A stretch of 61,600 nt of DNA from Rhodocyclaceae bacterium (GTDB taxonomy: Bacteria > Pseudomonadota > Gammaproteobacteria > Burkholderiales > Rhodocyclaceae), in the NCBI GenBank assembly GCA_006218025.1, contig VBWA01000023.1, forward strand, positions 87,897 through 149,496, written 5' to 3'. A model generated the notes under the pieces. That model searched no databases, had not been told where the DNA came from, and saw nothing but the letters and a program-made list of their open reading frames with translations. This document shows positions 53,275-61,600 of the stretch, one piece after another. Position 1 is the stretch's first letter, and every line of letters starts with the position of its first letter. Made by a program: the position numbers and the translations under genes.

Positions 53275-54897
53275 TCAGTTCTCCTCCGCCACCATCCGGA
53301 TCGCGCCGCAGGGGCACTCGGTGGCGCAGATGCCGCAGCCCTTGCAGTAGTCTAAATTGAACTTGAAGCGCTTGCCGGGGCCGAGCTTGATCACGGCGTT
53401 GTCGGGGCAGACGCCGTAGCAGTTGTCGCACTCGAAGCAGTTGCCGCAGGACATGCAGCGGCGCGCCTCGAACAGCGCATTGGTTTCGTCGAGCCCGCCC
53501 AGCACTTCCTCGAAGGTGGACTGGCGGCGGATGATGTCGAGCACCGGCCGCATGGTCTTCGGCGCGTCGGAGTAGTACCAGGAATTCATCCGGTCGATGG
53601 TGGCGATCTCGGGCTTCGGCAGGGGAGCGTATTGCTCGCCGCGCAGCCAGGCGTCGATCGCGCGCGCAGCCTTCTTGCCGTGGCCGACGGCGACGGTGAC
53701 GGTGCGCTCGTTGCCGGCCATGTCGCCGCCGGCGAAGACGCCGGGGTGGCCGGTCATCATGCCGGCATCGACCTTGATCATGCCGCCTTCGACGACCAGG
53801 CCCGGCACGTTTTCGAGCAGCGAGAGATCGGCGTCCTGGCCCAGCGCGAGCACCACGGAGTCGGCTTCGATGCGCTCGAATTCGCCGGTCGGCTGCGGGA
53901 AGCCCTTGTCGTCGAGGGCCATCTTCTCGACCATGATGTCTGATTCGCCGGCTTCCTTGATGGTCGACAGCCATTTGATCGAGATGCCTTCCTGCAGCGC
54001 CTCCTCGACTTCGAAATCGTGGGCCGGCATCTTGTCGCGGGTGCGGCGGTAGACGATGATCGCTTCTTCCGCGCCGAGGCGCTTGGCGGTCCGCGCGACG
54101 TCGATGGCCGTGTTGCCGCCGCCGTAGACCACCACCTTGCGACCCAACATCGGCGCGTCGTGGCCTTCCATGCCGCGCAGCACGGCGACGGCGTCGAGCA
54201 CCTTGTTGGCGTCGCCGGCGGGGATGTAGGCGCGCTTGGCGATGTGGGCGCCGACGCCGAGGAAGACGGCGTCGAAGCCGTCCTTCATCGCCTGCTGCAC
54301 ATCGGTGACCTTGGTCTGCAGGTGCAGTTCGACGCCGAAGTCGGTGAGCCGCTTGATCTCGGCATCGAGCACCTCGCGCGGCAGGCGGTACTTGGGGATG
54401 CCGAAGCGCATCATGCCGCCTGCGAGCGGCCCGGCTTCGTAGATCACCGCCTTGTGGCCCATGCGCGTCAGGTGATAGGCGGCGGAGAGGCCGGCCGGGC
54501 CGGAACCGACCACCAGTACGCGCTTGCCCGTGGGGGCGGCCGGCGGCGCGAATTTCCAGCCTTGCTTGCGTGCCTCGTCACCGAGGAAGCGCTCGACCGA
54601 ATTGATGCCGACGGCGGAATCGACATGCTGCCGGTTGCAGCCGCCCTCGCAGGGGTGGTAGCAGACGCGGCCCATGATGGCCGGCAGCGGATTGTTCTCC
54701 ACCAGCGAGCGCCAGGCGGCTTCGTAGTCGCCGGCTTCGGCGTGGAACAGCCAGCCCTGGATGTTCTCGCCGGCGGGGCAGGCGGCATTGCAGGGCGGCA
54801 GGCGATCGACGTACTCGGGGCGGAAGGTGCGCCAGGAGCCGGTGTGGTTGGCCAGCGAGGAACCCGGGTCGAGGGTGATGGCGAAGGGTTTGTCCAT
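53275..54897 (-). CDS. FAD/NAD(P) oxidoreductase with C-terminal ferredoxin, Pad-like complex
   Basis: A 540-residue glutamate-synthase-small-subunit-like flavoprotein. An N-terminal Cys cluster region (CNAACPAGENIQGWL, CYHPCEGGCNR), FAD motif VLVVGSGPAGLSAAYHL, NAD motif VVVYGGGNTAIDVARTAKRLG and GDMAGNERTV are followed by a C-terminal double [4Fe-4S] part (CMSCGNCFECDNCYGVCP, CKGCGICATECPCGAI). It corresponds to PadH of phenylglyoxylate dehydrogenase with the ferredoxin subunit fused on. It would pass electrons from the oxoacid enzyme to NAD+. It starts one base past the beta subunit gene stop. Confidence 0.88.
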   Translation of the reverse strand: MDKPFAITLDPGSSLANHTGSWRTFRPEYVDRLPPCNAACPAGENIQGWLFHAEAGDYEAAWRSLVENNPLPAIMGRVCYHPCEGGCNRQHVDSAVGINSVERFLGDEARKQGWKFAPPAAPTGKRVLVVGSGPAGLSAAYHLTRMGHKAVIYEAGPLAGGMMRFGIPKYRLPREVLDAEIKRLTDFGVELHLQTKVTDVQQAMKDGFDAVFLGVGAHIAKRAYIPAGDANKVLDAVAVLRGMEGHDAPMLGRKVVVYGGGNTAIDVARTAKRLGAEEAIIVYRRTRDKMPAHDFEVEEALQEGISIKWLSTIKEAGESDIMVEKMALDDKGFPQPTGEFERIEADSVVLALGQDADLSLLENVPGLVVEGGMIKVDAGMMTGHPGVFAGGDMAGNERTVTVAVGHGKKAARAIDAWLRGEQYAPLPKPEIATIDRMNSWYYSDAPKTMRPVLDIIRRQSTFEEVLGGLDETNALFEARRCMSCGNCFECDNCYGVCPDNAVIKLGPGKRFKFNLDYCKGCGICATECPCGAIRMVAEEN

Positions 54898-54898
54898 T

Positions 54899-55912
54899 TC
54901 AGTGCCCCTCTTTGCGGGCCTGCAGCCCGTACTTGCGGATGTTCTTGTCGGCCAGTGCCTGGATATGCGCAATGGTTTCGACCGCGGGCGTCTTGCCGAA
55001 CAGGTGGGCATAGCGCTTCTGCGGCCGCAGATAGTCTTCCACCGGGAGCGGCCGCCGTATCGCCAGCACAGCCTTTACTTCGCCATACTCGGCCTCGAAC
55101 ACCGGGAAAATGCCGGTTTCCTTCGCCAGCCGCGCCATCTTGATGGTGTCGTGCGAGGCCGTGCCCCAGCCCAGCGGGCAGGGCACCAGGATGTGGATGT
55201 AGCGTGCGCCGCGCAGTTCCATGGCGCGGGTGACCTTGGCTTCGAGGTCGCGCAGGTCGGCCACGGTTGCGGTGGCGACGTAGGGGATGTTGTGGGCCAT
55301 GGCGATCGCCGGCAGGAACTTGCCCTGGCCGAAGACGTTGCCGGGCTCCAGGCCGACGGCCATGGTGGTGGCGGTGCGCGCCGCCGGCGGTGTGGCCGAG
55401 GAACGCTGCACCCCCGTGTTCATGTAGCCGCCATTGTCGTAGCAGATGTAGAGCACGTCGTCATTGCGCTCGAACATGCCGGACAGGCAGCCGAACCCGA
55501 TGTCGGTGGTGCCGCCGTCGCCGCCCTGGGCGACCACCCGTGTCTTCGGATTCTGCGTCAGGCCCTTGACCTTGAGTGCGGCGGCGATGCCGGTGGCGAC
55601 CGCGGCGGTGTTGCCGAACAGCGAATGGATCCAGGGAATCTGCCATGAGGTTTCGGGATAGGGCGTCGAGAACACTTCGAGGCAGCCCGTGGCATTGGCG
55701 GCGATGACCTGGCCGTCGGCCGCCTCCATCGCGGCGTCGATCGCGTAGCGCGCGCCGAGCGCCTCGCCGCAGCCCTGGCAGGCGCGGTGGCCGGAGTTGA
55801 TCGAGTTGAAGCGCTTCGTGCTCGCCTGCACGCTGCGCTCTTCGGGCGGCAGCAGGCGGTTGCCGACGGTGAAGGTGCCGGTCTGGTAGAACTTTACGGG
55901 TTGGAAGCTCAT
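54899..55912 (-). CDS. 2-oxoacid:acceptor oxidoreductase beta (thiamine) subunit
   Basis: A 337-residue subunit with the thiamine-diphosphate fold: GHRACQGCGEALGARYAID, ATGCLEVFSTPYPETSW, and GGDGGTTDIGFGCLSGMFERNDDVLYICYDNGGYMNTG. PorB/PadI type. ATG 55912 overlaps the stop of the element-borne frame (ATGA). Confidence 0.93.
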   Translation of the reverse strand: MSFQPVKFYQTGTFTVGNRLLPPEERSVQASTKRFNSINSGHRACQGCGEALGARYAIDAAMEAADGQVIAANATGCLEVFSTPYPETSWQIPWIHSLFGNTAAVATGIAAALKVKGLTQNPKTRVVAQGGDGGTTDIGFGCLSGMFERNDDVLYICYDNGGYMNTGVQRSSATPPAARTATTMAVGLEPGNVFGQGKFLPAIAMAHNIPYVATATVADLRDLEAKVTRAMELRGARYIHILVPCPLGWGTASHDTIKMARLAKETGIFPVFEAEYGEVKAVLAIRRPLPVEDYLRPQKRYAHLFGKTPAVETIAHIQALADKNIRKYGLQARKEGH

Positions 55913-55916
55913 ATAT

Positions 55917-56033
55917 CTCCTTCCCCCCATCCCCCTTCCAGCGGAAGGGGGTGACGGGTGTTCGGCCGCAAAAGGCGCGGCCTCCGTGTTGTTGGCTGGC
56001 ACCCGCTTGGGGCGGCCCGGCGCCGGGCGCTCA
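55917..56033 (-). repeat. GC-rich element between the alpha and beta subunit genes, carrying a linking frame
   Basis: Minus strand CGCCCGGCGCCGGGCCGCCC, then CAAGCGGG, a variable middle, CGTCACCCCCTTCC and GGAAGGGGG. A 41-codon frame (55909-56034, beginning MSARRRAAPSGCQ) starts at an ATG sharing a base with the alpha stop and ends in a TGA overlapping the beta ATG. ATGAGC appears at both borders. Confidence 0.75.
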
Positions 56034-57287
56034 TCAGTAATTGCGCGCGGCGACGACGCCGACGTCGCGCAGCAGGTTCTCGGCCACCGGGCCGGAGCGG
56101 CGATGCGCCTTCTCGCGCTCGAGCTGCTTGTTGACCATGTTCCAGTCGAGGTCGAGGAAAGTCAGCGGTTCCAGTGCGTCCTGTTCGGCCTGGCGGAACA
56201 GGCCGTGCAGCGATTTCTTGGTGATGGCGCGGCCGCCGAGCCCGGCGATCACCGTGTAGCCGTGCATGTGCAGGCCCGACAGCGCCATGCGCACGTTGGT
56301 GGACAAGATGCCGCCCAGCCCGACCGCCATGCTCTTTTCCAGTACCACCACGCGTTTGGCGCCCTGCAGGCTTTCGCGCACGCGCGCCAGCGGGAAGGGA
56401 CGGAACAGCGTGATGCCGAGCACGCCGATCTTGTGCCCTTCCTCGCGCATTTCGTCGATCACGTCCTTGATGGTGCCGAGCACCGAGCCCATGGCGACGA
56501 TGATGGTCTCGGCATCCTCGGTGCGGTAGGTGTGGGTCAGTCCGCCGCTGTCGCGGCCGAATACCGACTTGAACTCTGCCGCATAGGACGGAATCAGCTC
56601 CAGCGCCTCCATCTGCTTGGCATGGGCCAGGTAGCGCACTTCCATGAAGGCCTCGGGGCCGACCATGGCGCCGATCGACACCGGCTCGCCGGGATCGAGC
56701 ATCTGGCGCGGCACGTACTTCGGCAGGTAGGCGTCGACCTGCGCCTGGGTCGGCATGTCGACGCGCTCGTAGGCATGGGTGAGGATGAAGCCGTCCATGC
56801 AGACCATCACCGGCAGCGACAATTCCTCGGCGAGGCGGAAGGCCTGGATGTGCAGGTCGAGCGCCTCCTGGTTGGTTTCGGCGAACAGCTGCAGCCAGCC
56901 CGAATCGCGCTGCGACAGGGCGTCGGAGTGGTCGTTCCAGATGTTGATCGGCGCGCCGATCGCGCGGTTGGCCACGGTCATGACGATCGGCAGGCCAAGG
57001 CCGGAGGCGTTGTAGACCGCCTCGGCCATGAACAGCAGGCCCTGCGAGGCCGTCGCCGTGTAGCTGCGCGCCCCGGCGGCAGAGGAACCGATGGCCACCG
57101 ACATGGCGGCGAACTCGGATTCGACGTTGATGAACTCGCAGGGGCTGAGCGTGCCGTCCTTGACCATTTCGCCCAGCGCCTCGACGATGTGGGTCTGCGG
57201 CGAAATCGGATAGGCGCAGATCACCTCGGGCCGGCACATGGCGACGGCTTCGGCGACGGCGCGCGAGCCTTCAGTCTGTTTAAGCAT
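56034..57287 (-). CDS. 2-oxoacid:acceptor oxidoreductase alpha subunit
   Basis: A 417-residue PorA/PadG-like subunit: CRPEVICAYPISPQTHIVEAL, INVESEFAAMSVAIGSSAAGARSYTATASQGLLFMAEAVY, and a C-terminal VVVLEKSMAVGLGG. It carries the substrate CoA-binding side of the complex. ATG 57287 overlaps the gamma stop by 8 bp. Confidence 0.93.
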   Translation of the reverse strand: MLKQTEGSRAVAEAVAMCRPEVICAYPISPQTHIVEALGEMVKDGTLSPCEFINVESEFAAMSVAIGSSAAGARSYTATASQGLLFMAEAVYNASGLGLPIVMTVANRAIGAPINIWNDHSDALSQRDSGWLQLFAETNQEALDLHIQAFRLAEELSLPVMVCMDGFILTHAYERVDMPTQAQVDAYLPKYVPRQMLDPGEPVSIGAMVGPEAFMEVRYLAHAKQMEALELIPSYAAEFKSVFGRDSGGLTHTYRTEDAETIIVAMGSVLGTIKDVIDEMREEGHKIGVLGITLFRPFPLARVRESLQGAKRVVVLEKSMAVGLGGILSTNVRMALSGLHMHGYTVIAGLGGRAITKKSLHGLFRQAEQDALEPLTFLDLDWNMVNKQLEREKAHRRSGPVAENLLRDVGVVAARNY

Positions 57288-57876
57288 GCTGGGTTTCCTT
57301 TTTGCGAGCTTCGTCCATCTCGGCCCTGACGATCGCATAGGCTTCGCGGGCGGCAGCGACGTTGCCCGCGGCGACCTTGCCGGAGAAACGTTCGTTGATC
57401 GCCTTGATCACCGATTCGAGCTGCAGCACACCGGCCACCGCGGCGAAGCCGCCCAGCAGAGGCACATTGGGCACCGGCCGGCCGACGTGCTTCAGGGCCA
57501 GTTCCATCGCCGGCACCGTGCACAGCCGCTCATGGCGCCAGTCGCGGACCATGTCGCCGAGGCCAAGCTGGTCGAAGGTCTTGCTGGTATTGATCAGGAT
57601 GTAGCCGTCCTTCTTGAGGCCGGCGAAGACATCGACCTGGTGCAGCAGGGTCGGGTCCTGAATGATGATTGCATCGGGCTCCATGATCGGCTCGCGCAGG
57701 CGGATTTCCTTGTCGTCGATGCGGCAGAAGGCCACCACCGGCGCCCCCATGCGCTCGGAACCGAAACTGGGAAAGGCCTGGGCGTGGCGCCCCTCGTCGA
57801 AGGCGGCCACCGACAGCATCTCGGCGGCGGTCACGACACCCTGGCCGCCGCGGCCGTGAATGCGAACCTGGAACAT
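57280..57876 (-). CDS. 2-oxoacid:acceptor oxidoreductase gamma subunit
   Basis: A 198-residue subunit: MFQVRIHGRGGQGVVTAAEML, AQAFPSFGSERMGAPVVAF, and VPAMELALKHVGRPVPNVPLLGGFAAV. PorC/PadE type. First gene of the four-gene operon (gamma-alpha-beta-flavoprotein). Which 2-oxoacid is used cannot be read directly; pyruvate, aryl or phenylglyoxylate-type acids fit. It diverges from aroG. Confidence 0.92.
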   Translation of the reverse strand: MFQVRIHGRGGQGVVTAAEMLSVAAFDEGRHAQAFPSFGSERMGAPVVAFCRIDDKEIRLREPIMEPDAIIIQDPTLLHQVDVFAGLKKDGYILINTSKTFDQLGLGDMVRDWRHERLCTVPAMELALKHVGRPVPNVPLLGGFAAVAGVLQLESVIKAINERFSGKVAAGNVAAAREAYAIVRAEMDEARKKETQHA

Positions 57877-57988
57877 GATTTCTCCTTGTTCTTGTGCGGT
57901 GAAAGCATACCCCTGTCGTGCCCGATTGGCGAGGTTGCCGCCGGCGCGTCCGGTAGAATCACGCCTTTACCCGCATCCAGGCCGAGAC

Positions 57989-59056
57989 ATGAAGCACATT
58001 ACCGACGACGTCCGCATCCGCGAGATCAAGGAACTCTCACCCCCCGGGCATATCCTGCGCGAGTTTCCCACCACCGACGCGGCGGCGGAGACGACCTACG
58101 AGGCGCGCCAGGCCGTACATCGCGTGCTGCACGGCGCCGACGGGCGCCTGGTGGTGGTGGTCGGTCCCTGCTCGATCCACGACTATGAAGCGGCGATTGA
58201 ATACGCGCGCAAGCTGCGCGAGGAAGCCACGCGATTTGCCGACGACCTGCTGATCCTGATGCGCGTCTATTTCGAAAAGCCGCGCACCACCGTGGGCTGG
58301 AAGGGCCTGATCAACGATCCGCGCATGGATGGCAGCTTCAGGATCAACGACGGCCTGCGCCTGGCGAGGAAGCTCTTGTGGGAAATCAACGAACTGGGCC
58401 TGCCCTGCGGCACCGAGTTTCTCGACACCATCACGCCGCAGTACACGGCGGACCTGATCAGCTGGGGCGCGATCGGCGCGCGTACCACCGAATCGCAGGT
58501 GCATCGCGAACTGGCCTCGGGCCTCTCCTGTCCCGTTGGTTTCAAGAACGGTACCGACGGCAACATCCGCATCGCGGTGGATGCGATCAAGGCCGCGGCC
58601 AGCCCGCATCATTTTCTGTCGGTGACCAAGGCGGGCCACTCCGCCATCGTGTCCACCAACGGCAACGAGGACTGCCACGTCATCCTGCGCGGCGGCAAGA
58701 CGCCGAACTACGACGCCGCGGCGGTCGATGCCGCATGTACCGAGCTGGGCAAGGCCGGCCTCGCGGCGCGCGTCATGATCGACTTTTCGCACGCCAACAG
58801 CAGCAAGCAGTTCAAACGCCAGATCGACGTCGCGCGCGATGTGGCGGCGCAGATGGCGGCAGGCGAAGACCGCATTTTCGGCGTCATGATCGAGTCGCAC
58901 CTCAAGGAAGGCCGGCAGGATCTGACGCCCGGCAAGCCGCTCGAATACGGCGTCTCGGTCACCGATGCCTGCCTCGGCTGGGATGACACTTTAGTGGCGT
59001 TGGAAATACTCGCCGACGCGGTGAAGGCGCGTCGCGTCGCGCTGGCCGACAGGTAG
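57989..59056 (+). CDS. DAHP synthase (class I, AroG type)
   Basis: A 355-residue enzyme joining PEP and erythrose 4-phosphate, the first step of the shikimate pathway. VVVVGPCSIHDYEAAIEYA, YFEKPRTTVGWKGLINDP, GARTTESQVHRELASGLSCPVGFKNGTDG, CHVILRGGKTPNYD and VMIDFSHANSSKQ are intact. The sensitivity to Phe, Tyr or Trp cannot be assigned with certainty. ATG 57989 gives the standard N-terminus. Confidence 0.97.
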   Translation: MKHITDDVRIREIKELSPPGHILREFPTTDAAAETTYEARQAVHRVLHGADGRLVVVVGPCSIHDYEAAIEYARKLREEATRFADDLLILMRVYFEKPRTTVGWKGLINDPRMDGSFRINDGLRLARKLLWEINELGLPCGTEFLDTITPQYTADLISWGAIGARTTESQVHRELASGLSCPVGFKNGTDGNIRIAVDAIKAAASPHHFLSVTKAGHSAIVSTNGNEDCHVILRGGKTPNYDAAAVDAACTELGKAGLAARVMIDFSHANSSKQFKRQIDVARDVAAQMAAGEDRIFGVMIESHLKEGRQDLTPGKPLEYGVSVTDACLGWDDTLVALEILADAVKARRVALADR

Positions 59057-59065
59057 CCGCAGCGC

Positions 59066-60664
59066 ATGACCGGCCGCCTGTTCGCCGCGCTGCTGGTCCT
59101 CACGCTGGTCTTCCGCTTCTGGCTGGCGGCGGCGTTTCCGATCACCGGCGACGAGGCCTATTTCATCTGGTGGGGCTGGAAACCGGACTGGGGCTTCTAC
59201 GACCATCCGCCGATGATCGGTTGGTGGCTCGCTGCGTTGCTGACCTTGAACGACGCCGAATGGTGGCTGCGCCTGCCGGTGGTCCTGCAGCCGGCGGTGC
59301 TTGCCCTCGGCACATATTGGGCGCTGTCGCGGCTGGTTGCCGGAGTCAGCGAGGAACGTCGGCTCTGGGCCGCCGTACTGGTGCTGCTGGCGCCGGTGAA
59401 CGTCTGGAATGTGTTCATCACCACCGACACGCCGCTGATCTACTTCAGCGTTTTTTCCGGCCTGGCCTGGATTCGCGCCTCCCGCGACGATGCTCCGCGC
59501 TGGTACCTGGCCGCCGGCCTGTTGCTGGCTGGGGCGGTGCTCTCCAAGTATTTCGCGGCGATCCTCGGCTTCGCCTATCTGGTCGATGTGCTGCGGCGGC
59601 GCAAAGCCGGGGCGTGGGCGGGCCTCGCCATCGCCTATGCCTGCACGCTGCCGGCGCTGGCCCTGATGGCATGGTGGAACAGCGGCCATTGCTGGCCGAA
59701 CTACATGTTCAACTTCGTCAATCGCCACGGCGATGCCGGCTGGTCGCTGAAGACGCCGCTGCTCTATGCCGTGACGCTGCTGTATGTGCTGGGCCCGCCG
59801 GTGCTGTGGCTGGCATGGCGCAATCGCCGCTCAGGTCACCGTGCCGCCAGCGCCGACTCTCTGCCTTTGTCGCTGGGCACTTTGGCCTGGGTGCCCTTCG
59901 TGCTGTTCGCCGGGCTCTCGCTGGTCAAGCAGATCGGGCTGCACTGGCTGCTTTCCTTCGTTCCCTTCGCCCTGACCTGGCTGGCGCTGCGCCTGACACC
60001 CGCCGGCCTGCGCCGTCTCGGCCTGTTCTTCGCTAGCTTTGCGCTTGTGCACATTGCCGGCATCCTGATTGTTTCGCGTGTGCCGCTGGAGACTTGGCAG
60101 AAGACCCGGCTCTACGACGGTATCGTGCTGAGTTTTGAACATCAGGCACTGGCCAAGGAACTGCACCCGTATCGTCAGGACTGGGTACTGGCGATGGACG
60201 GCTATTCGAATGCGGTGACGCTGGGCTACAACCTGCGCCAGTACGTCGTGGTCTTCGGCCAGGCGTCGAGCCATGCCCGCCACGACGATCTGGTGACCGA
60301 TTTCCGCGCGCTGGCGGGGCGCAATTTCCTGATCCTGAGGAAGTCGGCACCGAACCTGGACGACTACCGCAAGTATTTCCGCCAAGTCAGCGCGGACAGC
60401 TTCGAGATACGCGGCGCGCGTTTCTGGCGGGTGAAAGGCGAGGGCTTCGACTATCCGGCCTATCGCGACGGCGTGCTGGCCGGCGTGCGGCAGAAGTACT
60501 ATGCGATTCCGGCCTGGTTGCCGCAAACTGCCTGCTACATGTGCGATCGATATTTTCCGGGGGAACCCTGCCGGCGCAGGGCCGCCCCAAGACGGCGGGC
60601 GCCCCCCCGTGGGGGGCAGCGAGCCGGTTTTGCGAGCGTGGGGGGCCGTCGATGCCGTCGTTGA
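59066..60664 (+). CDS. ArnT/PMT-like membrane glycosyltransferase
   Basis: Up to 532 residues with about 10-11 membrane helices. The N-terminus contains the catalytic-type acidic motif ITGDEAYFIWWGWKPDWGFYDHPPMIGWW of GT39/GT83 enzymes using polyprenyl-phosphate sugars. A loop at about residues 258-266 (HRAASADSL) is encoded by a 27-bp repeat copy. After YFPGEP the last 33 residues are Arg-rich and derive from a GC-rich element (60571-60651), so the natural end has been replaced. It overlaps the prenyltransferase start. Together they may make and use a polyprenyl-phosphate sugar donor. Confidence 0.88.
   Translation: MTGRLFAALLVLTLVFRFWLAAAFPITGDEAYFIWWGWKPDWGFYDHPPMIGWWLAALLTLNDAEWWLRLPVVLQPAVLALGTYWALSRLVAGVSEERRLWAAVLVLLAPVNVWNVFITTDTPLIYFSVFSGLAWIRASRDDAPRWYLAAGLLLAGAVLSKYFAAILGFAYLVDVLRRRKAGAWAGLAIAYACTLPALALMAWWNSGHCWPNYMFNFVNRHGDAGWSLKTPLLYAVTLLYVLGPPVLWLAWRNRRSGHRAASADSLPLSLGTLAWVPFVLFAGLSLVKQIGLHWLLSFVPFALTWLALRLTPAGLRRLGLFFASFALVHIAGILIVSRVPLETWQKTRLYDGIVLSFEHQALAKELHPYRQDWVLAMDGYSNAVTLGYNLRQYVVVFGQASSHARHDDLVTDFRALAGRNFLILRKSAPNLDDYRKYFRQVSADSFEIRGARFWRVKGEGFDYPAYRDGVLAGVRQKYYAIPAWLPQTACYMCDRYFPGEPCRRRAAPRRRAPPRGGQRAGFASVGGRRCRR
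59835..59861 (-). repeat. 27-bp dispersed repeat, copy in a glycosyltransferase loop
   Basis: Plus strand CACCGTGCCGCCAGCGCCGA: two internal mismatches and a diverged end. In frame, in a loop between membrane helices. Confidence 0.6.
60571..60651 (+). repeat. GC-rich element between the glycosyltransferase and prenyltransferase
   Basis: Contains GCAGGGCCGCCCCAAG and GGCGG as in the other copies, then CGCCCCCCCGTGGGGGGC (a hairpin) and GCGAGCCGG. This is a related variant without the GTCACC block. It forms the 3' end of the glycosyltransferase frame and the 5' leader of the next gene. Confidence 0.6.
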
Positions 60665-61536
60665 TGCCTTCTATGCTGCGTCTGATGCGCCCGCACCAGT
60701 GGCTGAAAAACGGCTTCGTCTTCGTCGGGTTGCTGTTCGGCCATGCCTGGACCGATCCGGTCAAGCTCGGGCAGGCGCTGGCCGCCTTTGCCGCCTTCTG
60801 CCTGCTGGCTTCCGCCGTGTATGTGATGAACGACCTGGTCGATCGCGAGCAGGACCGGCTGCATCCGCGAAAGAAGGATAGGCCGCTGGCGGCGGGAACG
60901 GTCAGCGTGACTGCGGCGATGGTTCTGGCGCTGGCCTGCCTTGCGGCCGGCAGCGCCGTCGCCGTACTGTGGGCCGGCTCGGCGCCATGGATATTCTTCG
61001 CCTACGTGGCGCTCAACATCGGCTACAGCTTCGGCCTCAAGCACGTCGTTATCCTCGACGTGTTCATCATCGCCTCCGGCTTCATGCTGCGCATCCTGGC
61101 CGGCACGCTGGGGCTCGGCATCGCGCCCTCGCAGTGGCTGCTGCTGTGCGGTCTGATGCTCACGCTGTTTCTCGGCTTCGCCAAGCGCCGCGCCGAACTC
61201 AACGCACTGCTGGCCGACAGCGCCGGCCACCGCCGCGTGCTGGAGCACTACACGGCGCCGATGCTCGACCAGTTCATCGGCATCGCCGCGGCGGGAACGG
61301 TGATTTCCTACGCGCTCTACACGGTGAGCGCGGAGACAGTCGCCCTGCACGGGACACGCGGCCTGATCGCGACCGTCCCCTTCGTGCTGTATGGCATGTT
61401 GCGCTACCTGTGGCGGCTCCATACCCGCGGCGGCGGCGGCGATCCGGCGCAGGAACTGCTGACCGATCCCCACCTTCTGGCGGCGACGGCCGGGTGGCTC
61501 TTGTTGGTGCTTGCCCTGCTGAGAGCTTATGAATGA
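60652..61536 (+). CDS. UbiA-family prenyltransferase (decaprenyl-phosphate phosphoribosyltransferase-like)
   Basis: About 294 residues, nine membrane helices. The two Asp-rich motifs are NDLVDREQDRLHPRK (near 60) and the later AKRRAELNAL block; the N-terminus RLMRPHQWLKNGFVF and the tail GGGGDPAQELLTDPHLL are typical of DPPR synthase-type members, which attach phosphoribose to a polyprenyl phosphate. Start 60652 or one of two ATGs within 21 bp downstream. It supplies a lipid-linked pentose, probably for the adjacent glycosyltransferase. Confidence 0.88.
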   Translation: MPSLMPSMLRLMRPHQWLKNGFVFVGLLFGHAWTDPVKLGQALAAFAAFCLLASAVYVMNDLVDREQDRLHPRKKDRPLAAGTVSVTAAMVLALACLAAGSAVAVLWAGSAPWIFFAYVALNIGYSFGLKHVVILDVFIIASGFMLRILAGTLGLGIAPSQWLLLCGLMLTLFLGFAKRRAELNALLADSAGHRRVLEHYTAPMLDQFIGIAAAGTVISYALYTVSAETVALHGTRGLIATVPFVLYGMLRYLWRLHTRGGGGDPAQELLTDPHLLAATAGWLLLVLALLRAYE

Positions 61537-61600
61537 ACCTGCTGCGCGTGCCGGATCGGGGATTGGGCGGTGCTCGCTATCCTCATGTACAACGACGTAC
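61533..61600 (+). CDS. Start of a gene cut by the window end
   Basis: ATG 61533 overlaps the prenyltransferase stop (ATGA) and the frame (MNLLRVPDRGLGGARYP...) is open to the last base. Too short to identify. In related loci an oxidoreductase of the DprE1 type often follows a DPPR synthase-like gene; that is only context. Confidence 0.4.
   Translation, partial: MNLLRVPDRGLGGARYPHVQRR

Overview
The window is GC-rich DNA from a betaproteobacterial chromosome. A Rhodocyclales-like organism is my inference. It rests on the mix of PilS/PilR, MsrPQ, an AlgZ/AlgR-like pair, hemCDXY, oxygen-dependent HemF, GTP-type PEP carboxykinase, an indolepyruvate:ferredoxin oxidoreductase and a Pad-type (phenylglyoxylate dehydrogenase-like) 2-oxoacid oxidoreductase. 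Most of the window is ordinary core genome with tight ATGA, GTGA or TTGA stop/start overlaps. The accessory material is concentrated at 0-0.9 kb and 49.9-53.2 kb.

Layout. 0-3.6 kb: a palindromic repeat, a DUF2283/DUF4258 pair, a type IV pilin-like gene and a membrane histidine kinase. 3.6-14.7 kb: adenylate cyclase, apaG-methyltransferase, msrPQ, grxD, a protein kinase with a cyclic-nucleotide domain coupled to a fructosamine kinase, argH, the AlgZ/AlgR-like pair and ispB. 14.8-18.6 kb: a tRNA-Pro(CGG)-like sequence with a broken 3' side, then PP0621-like gene-pilS-pilR-ampD. 18.6-31.2 kb: an NrdR-type promoter with no reductase gene behind it, a Lys/Ala/Pro-rich histone H1-like gene, an aminotransferase, pckG, maeB, pbpG and hemC-hemD-hemX-hemY. 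31.3-37.2 kb (minus strand): an orphan antitoxin, Nudix, hemF, purE, folD and iorBA. 37.4-42.9 kb: tusE behind a candidate IscR site, a Lon-related protease, an alcohol dehydrogenase and pcm. 42.9-48.3 kb (minus): an acyl-CoA synthetase/E1-alpha/E1-beta/E2/ACP operon. 48.4-53.2 kb: an RlmN-like methyltransferase, then HigBA-like, BrnA-like and MntA/HepT modules flanking a lower-GC serine protease gene that ends in an integron attC site. 53.3-57.9 kb (minus): the four-gene Pad-like oxidoreductase. 58.0-61.6 kb: DAHP synthase, a membrane glycosyltransferase and a UbiA-family prenyltransferase.

How the genes connect. Central carbon flow runs through pckG and maeB (PEP, pyruvate, acetyl-phosphate), two ferredoxin-type 2-oxoacid oxidoreductases and one lipoate-type 2-oxoacid dehydrogenase. 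Tetrapyrrole synthesis is represented by hemCD and hemF. Sensing is rich: four two-component proteins, a class III cyclase and a kinase with a cNMP domain.

The most unusual content is non-coding. (i) A 27-bp sequence (core GTCGGCGCTGGCGGGACGG) occurs about twelve times, mostly between genes, and three copies sit in frame in protein linkers or loops. (ii) A roughly 110-bp GC-rich element occurs four times. Two copies carry a short reading frame joined by stop/start overlaps to the genes on both sides, and one lies in frame inside hemF. (iii) A 267-bp element with 22-bp terminal inverted repeats fills the hemC-hemD gap. (iv) A single attC site follows the protease gene. Start codons were chosen from ribosome-binding sites, overlaps and family N-termini; no database search was possible.
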